From the NCBI GenBank assembly GCA_030272155.1, contig CP126195.1, positions 1,905,001-1,969,000 on the forward strand: 64,000 nt of DNA, written 5' to 3'. The notes beneath the pieces were generated by a model, which worked only from the letters and a program-made list of their open reading frames with translations, was not told the origin of the DNA and ran no database searches. The stretch is from Tetradesmus obliquus. Taxonomy: Eukaryota > Chlorophyta > Chlorophyceae > Sphaeropleales > Scenedesmaceae. Shown in pieces: positions 51,062 to 61,500 of the stretch (positions within the stretch are counted from its first letter, which is position 1; each line of letters starts with the position of its first letter). Position numbers and translations under genes: made by a program.

Positions 51062-54000
51062 GCGTCTGTGATCTGATGACCGCAGGGAGCGCCAGTGGGA
51101 TGGCCCCAACGGCATGTCCAGCTGGGGAGGGCCCGGCAACAATTTCGGCCAGCCCGGCCCTGAGTGTCTCAGCTGCTTCAAAGGTGGAATCAGCTTTGAC
51201 GACACACCAAAGGGATTCCAGACGCCGGAGCACGACGACGTAACACACCCTGACTCATTCCTGGATGCAGCGATCGTGTTCACCGACACTGTCATTTCCG
51301 GTGTTGACGGGCAGGCAGCTGTTGTGGTTCTCTTCAGGTGCGCAGCAGCAGCAGCAGCAGTAGCAATCCAGCTGCAGCCCAACTCACACACATGTTCAGG
51401 TCCCGGGTGTGGCGATGCAGCAGCTACATTGAATTGCTGCAGTGAGTTGCTGCAGAGTGCACGGCTGACTTGAGCTACACTGCTGTTTGACTGCTACCTT
51501 GCAGGGCCACTGCCACGGACATTCAGGCAAGTCAGTGGATCAGCAACATTGGTGAGTGGCTTGACTTGAGTGTTGATCCACTGTAATGCAGTTAGCAGGT
51601 GGCACGTGTGTGTCAGCAGCAGCTAGGCGGTCAGTGTGCACCCAGTGCAGTCACTAGTCCAGTCAGTGGGCATCGTCCCCAGTTGTCTTGACAGCCAAAG
51701 TTGGTATAGAACTGTTGTCCGGAGATGAATATGTCAAGCTGAGGAACATCAATGCTGTGTCATATGATGCACTCACAGCATCAGTACATAGCTGACGACC
51801 TTGCCGCCGCAATTCAGGGATCGTCCGTCGCAGCATTCCCCAAATGATTCGCCAGGTGGGTGAAACGCGCCTCGCCAAAGACCTCACCTGCCTTGCTTCC
51901 CGCACGGTTGCCTCTGCTGCTTGTTGTGCCACAGGCCGCTGCATTGCCGGCGCCTTCATCAGGACGTCCCCCACTGGCGACCCAGCCTCCGGCAATGTGT
52001 GCAATGGTTGGAACACTCCCGTGGAGGACTTGATTGGCCTGAACCTGCTGGTCGAGGTGAAGCGCCGGCTGTGGACGCTACCTGAAGAACACAGGACGGT
52101 GTATGTTGTGGGGCACTCACGGGGCGGGGCACTGGTGCGTTGTTTAGGGTTTGTTACTTTGCTCTTCATCTGTCACGTTATTTTTGATGCCCTGTGGGTG
52201 CTGAAAGTTTATGTGGACGCATACTTGACGCAGAGGTGCTGCAATGCATGCGCTGTAGCAGGACACTCCAGGATATCATTTCATGATGATCATTGTCGAT
52301 CAGTATGGCCCGAGAGCTGCAAGAGCTAAGGACATGTCAGCGCAGTACAAGCAAGGGGTTAGACATGTACAGGAGCACCAGGCAGCACGGCATGTGGCCC
52401 CTGTGTACATCTGCGGCACAGCAGCTTATCATGCAAGCAGGCCCTGTATGCATCCTGTCGCACTTGTTTTGCGTACATACCTGCTGCACATGTCCCAAAA
52501 CTTCTGTGCCTTTTGCACCGACCAAGCATTGCGGCTGCTGCATGCTGTTGCATTCATCTATGCTGCTGGAAACAGGCCTCCGTGTTTGCTGCCAAGCTGC
52601 TGGGCGCGCAAGCCACAGGGGAACTGCCACCGTACAGCGGTGACCCGAAGGACCAGGTCAAGCTGTACACCTTTGGCAGCCCGCGTGTTGGGGACACCGT
52701 GTTCGCTGCTTACCTGGAGAACAACATGAACGAGCGCTACAGGTGAGAGGATGAGTGACGTTTACGCCTGTCGGGTGAGCTGCTGTTGTGCCAATCAGGA
52801 TTTGCTAGCATTGCACAATGGTATTGCACCCTAGTAATGCTCGAGGCATCCTGCATAAACCACGATGTTTGCCAATAAACAGCTTCTCCTTGTCTTTGTG
52901 TGCGCCAAGCCAGCTAGCCTGACGGCGGGCAGCCACCACTGCAACAGCGCCTGCCCTGCACACATGCTGCTGTAACAGTGAGCTGCAGCTCACCGGCTGT
53001 GTCTTGTGTTGTTTGGCTGCTCTGTCTGCGGCCACTGATAACCCCCAGGATCATCACGCGTTATGATGCGGTGCCTACTCTGCCAGGCGAGATCCAGGGC
53101 TACAGCCACTACAGGCCCTCCATTTGGTGAGTAATTTTTATGCCAAATATGTATGACACAAACATGCAACGGAAACAGTGTCGAGATCTGTTGATTGCAA
53201 GGGCTTCCGCCAACCCATCCGCCATATCCATCCGCCAAATCCAGGCCATCCATCTGGTGAGAACAATGCTGAGCGGTTTCTTACTGAGCACGAGTCAAGC
53301 TGACAGCAGTAAAATTAGCAGCAGCAGCAGCAGCAGCAGCAGCATCCCGGCTGTCATCTAGCCTGACGCTCGCAGTGTGACCGCCTGCGCCAGCCACCTG
53401 CTGAGCTCAGGCAGGCTTACCTGCCATTCCAGTGCGGGGCTTTTGACTTGAAAATTCAAAAAATAACATGCTTTCCCGTACCAACGTCGCTCCCAGGCAG
53501 GCATATGTGCCCCATCTAGCCATCACATCCAGCCACTGGTGTACAGAGTTGCATATCGCATGTACATCGTATGCAAACACATACATAACGATTGTGATGT
53601 GTGCGCTTGCACCTCAGGTACCGTGACAGCACCAACAACACATCAGGCAGCGCTACAAAAGGCTGTGTGCTGTTCGACCAGGATGTCATCGATGATCTTC
53701 CAGATGGGACGGAGAGGTGCTTCATTCCCTGCAAATTGGCACTGACATGTACTTACGGTGAGAGCAAACCTACACACAGCGGTCTGTAATAACTTGCAGC
53801 AGCGGCTGCGTGCCGACGTGATTTGGTGAGCCCCAAGTAGCAAGTGCATTAAATACTTCAGAAGCGCTTGTGACAGCATCATGCAGCTTTGCAACTGGCA
53901 AATAGTTGGGCAGCAACAAAGGTGAACAGCACTGCAATTTCTCAGTGCAGGACTGTTGCCTCTGCATTGCATCGGCCGTGAAGCAAAGCAGGGCACAGGC

Positions 54001-54758
54001 AACGCCTATGAGCCTCTCGTTGGCTCCTGACTGGAGTTCCCACTCCTCGTCCCCTATGAGCCTCTCGTTGGCTCCTGACTGGGGTTCCCACTCCTCGTTG
54101 AGTGGAGCATGTAATGAAATGTAATGCAACGGCAGTGGTACTTCTGGCCATATGCGCATGTTATGTAGTGCACGCAATGCTGTCAACAGATATTCTTTCC
54201 GCAGCCGCTGCAGCAGTGCTGCTAGCATTTGCTGGTACAAACACAGTTTAACATTGCCTTATGCTTTTTGCAGGTGCTGGCGTGGACACCCTTGGCAAAC
54301 CTTCCAGCACATTACAGGAGTGTGACGACCTGACGGCAACAAGGCAGATCACGGCGGCAAGTAAGCGCAATCACATCAGCACAATCACTGCAGATGAAAC
54401 ACAACTGCCTGGCACGGTGCCACTGCCAGTCCTAGTAGCTGCTACTAGCACTAGCAGCAGCAAGCAGCCAGCAGACCGCTCACATCACCCGTCATCGTCG
54501 TAAAGTCTTTGCCCTGAGTTATGTAACAGTCCCATCATTTCACATAGTATTACACTCTGTACCCAAACGCCATCTGCTTGTCATGCTGCAGTAACAACCA
54601 AACTCATTGGCGGCGTGACGCTCATCGACCACGCGTCGTACCTTGGAATCGACGTGGACAACGCCGGCTGCCGTGAAGACATGGCATTCATCGACGCTTT
54701 CAGAGTTGAACGGGGCTTGTTCCTTGACACATGTGTGGTTCGTGGACCCCGGTTATGA
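48185..54758 (+). CDS. Secreted class-3 lipase-like protein L3
   Basis: Exons 48185-48320, 48564-48647, 48799-48869, 49379-49858, 50240-50295, 50634-50837, 51086-51337, 51505-51551, 51935-52134, 52576-52742, 53049-53126, 53618-53757, 54274-54360 and 54592-54758. They total 2169 nt (722 aa), all in phase. Signal peptide MRFRINCMLLLVSAIAVAAQ. The family N-terminal domain follows, with SQTYRLECW and a large exon 4. The lipase domain has AVVVLFRAT, VGHSRGGAL (Ser505), YTFGSPRVGD, RYDAVPTLPG (Asp572) and DHASYLGID (His681). The C-terminal tail is the most divergent of the family. A (CAG)n tract lies in its 5' UTR (48101-48123). Confidence 0.88.
53205..53265 (+). repeat. Tail-echo of L3 exon 11
   Basis: Ends CCATCCATCTG followed by GTGAGA, like the exon end at 53126, and contains short CATCCGCCA repeats. 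Confidence 0.7.
54007..54100. repeat. Two-copy ~48-bp direct repeat in L3 intron 12
   Basis: Units share TATGAGCCTCTCGTTGGCTC and CTGACTGG(A/G)GTTCCCACTC. Confidence 0.93.
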
Positions 54759-56905
54759 GCTGTGCCGGTGCATGCTGCGTGTAGCAGCTGTGGCTTACAG
54801 CTTGAAGCTGCATGAAGAAAAAGCAGGGCGGTGCCCTCCCTGACAAAAAGCCTCCAAAGATGGTGTCACAGATCGGTGCTTGAGGCGGTGTGTTGTACCT
54901 ATCGCACGGCGCTTGTTAGACATGCCAGGCACGGGCCTGGCATGAGGCAGGGAAGGTCACAGCAGTGCAATTCGTGGCAGCTGTGGCTGCTCTGCGTATT
55001 ACAGCGTACAATTGTATCACACTTTGGAGCCCAACTATGATCACATGAGTGGCCCTGTCTCAACTCTGATGATGGTTACATGGAATGCTGCTGACCACAG
55101 CATTTGCTGTTGGCACTGGTTTCAACCACATTTCGCTTGGTGTTGGACATCTGGGGTTGGTGGGTTTTGTTACCAGATTCGCTTGACCAGATGCGCCGAG
55201 TTCCGCTCTACTAAAGTATGTATGATTGAGCCAGTTCCCACCTTTGGTTCTGTTTATGGTGCATAAAGCAGCTGAGGACCATGCTGATGCTGATTGCAGT
55301 GGCAAGATCACAAATATGTACAGAGCTTATGTACAGGTCGTTTTGGTCAGACAAGATCATGTTTGCTTTAAAACTGATCACGTGCGTAAGTTGCAACTGC
55401 AGCAGTAAGATGTTGTGCTGCGGTCCATGTGGATGCTACTTGGCTTGCACGCGCATGCAATTGAGCAACGGTCACAACCAGCAACTCTTGTACTTCACAT
55501 GAGCAGCACAAAACTTATTGTGTGCGTTGGCATCTTATCTTGGCAGCAGTTTTGTGATGTGGTGTCGTGTACGCTGCAGCTCTCACTCCATGTCATACAC
55601 GGCTTTAGGCAAGCATACTTGGCTGATGAGCCGGCCTGTGTCACGTTCAAGCTTCACGTTGCACAGCTCCCTGATATTCCCAGGCCCATGTGGAGCAACA
55701 AACAACCACATGCTGACGATCTGTACAGCTGCATGCATCCTGTTTGTGCTCAGTACCAAGGCTGTATGGAAGCCTGGCAGATGCCAGGCAGGTGTACATG
55801 TGTATGGCACAGCATGTATGATACAATCTTTCAGATGTTATCCCCTGTCTCATGGGTGGGAACGGTGGTCCATGTTTATGCTGATATCTATTTGAGATGT
55901 GATGCGCTTTGCCAGGTTTTAAAGGTACCGCACCAGCACGGTTGCAGGTTGGTGTGCAGGGATGAAAGAGCTCTAGAGCTTAGGACCTAGGGATCAGGTC
56001 AATGCCACTGGATTTTGACTACTGTGGTCGGTGATGTGCCGCGCTTTTGCTGCCGCTTTGTGCTGCTGCAGGTGCCTGCTGAACCCTGCAGCAACACATT
56101 GCTTGCTCTGTGCTGCTTCACGCGTTGATGAACTCTGCCGCAATGCATGCCCTGATGTATGCTGCGTGAGGGGTTGCTGAACCCTGCAGCAATGCATGCC
56201 ATGTTGTGTGCTGCTTGAGGGTTTGCTGAACGCTGCAGCAATGCATGCCATGCTGTGTGCTGCTTGAGAGGTTGCTGAACCCCGCAGAAACACATGCGCT
56301 GCTGTGTGCCTGCCCACGAGCAGCACACTTGCAGCAACACACTGTTGGGAAGTTGCCGCGAGCTTCTGCTGATGGGTTGATGTCTGGCGATTCGCTTGTG
56401 TAAGCATGGATGGTGGCGTCACCGTTATGCTGCATCTGTGTTCTCTGGTTGGTGGATTTCCGTTGTTGAATGCATGTTTTCTATGGCTTGTAGGCCGCAC
56501 CTGGTTGGAACTATTGTTGCTCATCATACTGCGCCAGATTCTGTCTGTTTGCTTGTGCCTGGTCTTCAACAGGTGGTTAGGGCTACGCAACACACTGTGC
56601 TGACGTAAAACATTGATCTGGTAGACTTGTGTGTTAATTATGTGTGTTGCATGTGTGTTATATGCTACAGGCTCCGCCTGTGGCTGGAAGCTAGATAGTG
56701 CTACGGCAGCCATGGCGACGGTAGCCAACCCACTTCACATATGTATTAATTGGGCTGATTCCTGCAGACCTGCCCCTGTTGGACGACACCAGACTTCATC
56801 ATTTCAGCCATGGTTATTATAAGACGTACGCTGCAGTGGTGATGCGCGCGGCAGTTTATAGAGACGCATCAGTGGCAGCAGCCAAGGGCAGCAGCAACAG
56901 CTGAC

Positions 56906-56968
<63 letters not shown>

Positions 56969-58440
56969 ACTGCAACAGCAGCAGTGAATGGATTGTGCTT
57001 GGATGAGTGCTGCTATCAATGAAGGAAATCTTATTTCTGCTTGGCACAGTGATGGTGCTGGTGATGGCTACAGGAAATGCTGCTTAGCACAGTGTGTGCT
57101 GTTGGCGCTTGATTCAAGCCAATTTTTGCTTGATTTTGGACCGCTGAGGTTGATGGTTGTCTCAGCTCTACCATCCACTTGTGAGGCTCTGCCACCGTAG
57201 TTGTTGAGCTCTGCCACCGCACATGTTGTTTGGGTTGCATATTCCCACTGTGGTGTGACGTGTGTCGCCTGATACGGTGCCTTTTGGGCGCTGTGGGTCT
57301 TTGCTTTGATGCTGGTGCTCAGCATGACCCTTGGGTAAAAGGAGTCTGGCGCTGGTTTCTGATTGCATCTTGTACTGTGGGAGGAGCTGTTGTGAGGCAG
57401 TAAGTACGAATGGTGGCACAGAGTGGCGTCGGCAGTGTGGTCAGTGTCACGGAGTAACATCGGCAGTGACATCTGGGCAATTGACCATTTTGGCGAACAC
57501 ATTGAAGTGGCAGCAAGTTGTTCTTTGCTGCAGTGCCTGTACAAATGAGTCGTTCAGGGAGCGACGATGGGACTAAACAGCACGTGCACCCGGCTCTGGT
57601 CACAGACTCATCACTGATGCATGATGCAGTGCAGCGTGTGCCAGCTTGTTGCGCAGCACACTTCACGAAGTACTACTAGCACTTCAACGTATCAGTAATG
57701 TGGTTTGGTGTGACGCCGCTGTGTTTGCGCCGCTACATCACTGCCGTGCCCTACGCACCTCAGCTGCAGCTGGCCCGGCGAGCTGCGGCGCAGCTGTCCG
57801 CAGCTGCCTGCAGTTGCAGACGGACAGACTTCACTCCACCTCGCTCCACAGTACATCACTCAATCTTTAGGACATTACCCTTACCGTTCAGCAGCGCTAG
57901 CACACGCCAGCCAGCTGTTTGCAGCGCCCCTGCATGCACACGCTCGCTCCTGCAGCTGATGCCGCGTGACATGCTGTCAATTGACAGCACAGCTGGCACA
58001 CCACGAAACCCGAAACCAGTTGACAGCAGCTTGCAGAGCATCGATTGCAACGTAGGTCAGGTTTCAGTCATTACAAGTAAGCAAGCAGCTGCTGGATCAG
58101 CTGCACTCGCAGGAAAGCGCGGGTGACACCAGTCGACGCTCAGATCTGGATCCAGATCATGTACGAGAAGCCGAAGTTGATCTGGGAGTGACACCCGACC
58201 ACGCGTCTCTGAAGTTCTTCTAAGAACACAAATAGCTTTGTCATGTGCTTTGCACCGCATCCTGACACTGCAAAGTGGCAGGTCGTCGGTGTCACTTTGG
58301 CATATACAAACTTTTGGACCCGCGATCAATCTCCGCTTCCAGCTCATTGCACCCAATAGACCCCCAGGCGTGCCCTAGACCAGCTATCTTTGTTTGTCAG
58401 ACATGACCTGACTGTTTCCTTGCCAACTCGTGCGAGAGCA
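54759..58440. other. Intergenic L3-L4
   Basis: No supported gene. It includes the flank block shared with L2-L3, a ~52-bp tandem repeat (56060-56340) and a (CAG)n tract (56909-56965). A 142-codon frame at 57698-58126 has no recognised motif and is left uncalled. Confidence 0.45.
56060..56340. repeat. About five copies of a ~52-bp tandem repeat
   Basis: Degenerate units share GCTGAACCCTGCAGCAA and GCATGCC.TG.TGTGTGCTGC. Confidence 0.85.
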
Positions 58441-58512
58441 GCTGCAGCAGCAACCGTATTGACCTTCAGATCACTTGATCCAAGGGATGCAATGACGCAC
58501 TCGCGCGCCAAA

Positions 58513-61500
58513 ATGGTAACGTTCGACCTGATGTTGGTGGTCGCCCTGGTTGCTGCGGCTGCCGTGGCAGCTCAGCCGACCACCAGCAACTGGGGTGGAT
58601 TCACGCCCAGGCCCACGATCGCCTTCCAGTGCCAGAGAATGCCGCAAATCTCGGGAGAAGGTGAGACATCTTTCAGAAAGCACGAACAGCCGAAAGCGCT
58701 AACGGCTTCCGTGCTCTGCGCTGCTCTGAGAATGCCAGCTCAGCAGGGCTGCAGCAGCAGCGGCAGTAGCAGTAGCAGTAGCAGTAGCAGTAGCAGTAGC
58801 AGTAGCAGTAGCAGGGCGGTAGCAGCAGCAACAGAGTCCGCTGGCATGTACATTATACAGTGGCCAAGGCTGTGTGACCTTTCTCATGAAAGCAGATAAC
58901 TTCACTGCATGCATTTGACTGGGCAAAAGTTGGGACTGGGGGCTACTGCATACCCAGCTCTTCTGCTGTGTCCTGCACGCCTGCAGGCAGTCAGACGTAC
59001 CGCCTGGAGTGCTGGAGCAATGACATCCCCGTGGGGTGCACTGCTGAGGGCCTCTTCAACTGGAAGTCAGGTGACGCTGCCTGTGCTTGGCGGGAAGTCA
59101 AAGAGATTGGGAGCTGTGCTTGCAGCACAAGCCATTGCAACAGGCACCATGCATAACTGCTGCACGCCCACCGCACATTTGGCAGATGTGACGCTAGAGG
59201 TGTTGGGATGAAGCAGCAGCAGATCTCCGGCTCCAAATAATGTTGCATAAGCTGCTGCTGCTGCTGCTCCTGCTGCTGCTGCTGCTGCTGCTGTTTCTCT
59301 GGCGCTGCCGCTGCCGCTGGCGCTGCATATGTCGCTGCTGTGTCAGGTGTGTCGCCTAACACCAAGATCATGGGAGTGCAGTTGACATTGGTGGGACATC
59401 CAGTGGACATTGCAGATGTGAGTGCAGTGTGCTGAATGTGTCATCATATTTAGGTGCAAGCCTTGCAACGTGGGGTAGCCTGTTGTTCAGAGCTGTGTTG
59501 AATAAGGTCAATTTCTGCCATCCTGACTAGCCAGGGCTTCATAAGATGAGCCATCACTGTGCTGCTGTTTCGAGGCAACTATTTGACACCAGCGATGTAA
59601 ATAAACTGCACTGCGGCTTGTAATCAAAAGTCGCACGGCGCTGAATCCCCTGCTGCTGCTGCTGCTGCTGCTGCCTGCTGGCAGGGTGATGACAACGTGT
59701 CCCTGTCAGGCTCCTTCATAGCAGGCCGCTACATCCTGCCTGCCTGCGCTGCACAGACGCGCTTCGCCCTGAGGTTTGGCGAGAATATCACCACACCACT
59801 CACTTTTGCCAAACCCTGGAAGGGCCCCCGCAGCAGCAGCAGCAGCAGCAACAACGCCGACAGCCAGCATAAGTCGTCATGCTCCGGACTTAAGCTCCGC
59901 ACTCTTGACATAGCTGATGGCTCCACTGCAAAAACTGCTGCTAGCGATGCTACAGCACAAACGTGGAGGCCAGGACCGCGCATCCCCACAACACCTGATG
60001 GGCTGCGGCTGCGGTTGACATGCCAGAAGGGTTCTGCAGGCGGCGTATGCTCTGCCATGGTGCGGCTGCAGGTGCAGTTTGTCAACAGCACCCTGCCAGA
60101 CAGTGTCAATGCATTTGAGCGGCTGTCACGTGAGATGGAGGCGAAAGAAGGCTTCAAGTGTGACGTCAGGAGCTGGCTGGACGCTGACGGCCTGCTAGGA
60201 GTGAGTGCAGGATGTTGCGCTGGCGTAGCTGGTTTTTATCTGCTTGTTTTTCTATGATGCTGGCAGCATAGTGCCTCTGTACCTAACGGCATGTGGCTGT
60301 AGCACTGCAGCAGTGCGCCACATCTCACTGGCCAATCAAGCATCTGCACCTCGCGCAGCAGAGTGCACTGCTCACACGCCCACGTAATCCTTCACCTATG
60401 CATCAACTGGCTGAGCTTCTGCGCCGCAACATCGGATGCTATTGGACCATCGTCATCTGTTGTGTCACCTGCTGCTATCTGCAGTTGAAGAACGAGCAAA
60501 TCAACACAGAGGTCTGCTACCCACCTGCTACCTCCAAGAGCACCGGGTAAGCCGGCAGCTGTAGCAACCCGGTGACAGAAAGAGTCAGCATGCTGTTGTG
60601 CAACTTCGCATGGTGCTGCAGCCATGCTTTTCTTGCTGTTGCGCAAAGTTCGTGTGGTGCTGCGCTCATACTTTGCCATGCTTGGCATGGTGCTGCAGCC
60701 ATGCTTTGCATGCTGGTGCGCCATGTTTGCATGGTGCTGCAGCCATGCTTTGCATGCTGGTGCGCAATGTTTGCATGGTGCTGCAGCCATGCTTTGCATG
60801 CTGTTGCGCAATGTTTGCATGGTGCTGCAGCCATGCTTTGCATGCTGTTGCGCAATGTTTGCATGGTGCTGCAGCCTACTTTGCATGCTGGTGTGCAACT
60901 TTGCATGGTGCTGCAGCCATGCTTTGCTTGCGGTTGCGCGATGTTTGCATGGTGCTGCAGCCATGCTTCGCATGCTGTTGTGCAATGCTGCATGGTGCTG
61001 CGCTCGTACTTTGCCATGCTTTGCATGGTGCTGCAGCCCTGCAAATTGTAAGCTGTGATGCCTGTCACCAGGCCAGCTCAACCTGGATCCATTGCTCCCT
61101 GTCCTGGCGGCGCAGCCTCAACTGGATTTCCGTCCTTGACATGCGTGACGCCACCTGAGCACAGGCGCCAGCCGTTGACAGTTGCACAAGCGTGAACTCA
61201 CTTGAGGTCATGGCACAAGCCATTTGCTGATAAAAGACGCGCCGCCTGCATGTCTGCGTGTCTGCATGTCTGCGTGTGTTGTGTTACTGCAGGAGCAACG
61301 GCCGCAAGCTGGCAGGCACGCCAACAGCACAAACCCTAAACATGGCGCCAGTGCTTGCATACACTACCCCCATCATTGTCAAGGCAACGCGGCTTGCCCG
61401 CTACGCATCAGCCATCCACGGTTGCCTCCCGTCAACACCAGACACCCCTCAAACCTACACGGCTGCAGACGGATCCACACAGTGAGTTTGAAATATGATA

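Noticed and set aside
57698-58126. 142-codon open frame upstream of L4
   Set aside because: No recognised family, and it overlaps flank sequence shared between lipase intergenic regions.
60392-61158. Frames rich in Cys-Met-Val-Leu-Gln-Pro or His-Ala-Lys-His-Gly
   Set aside because: They come from the ~46-bp minisatellite in L4 intron 5.
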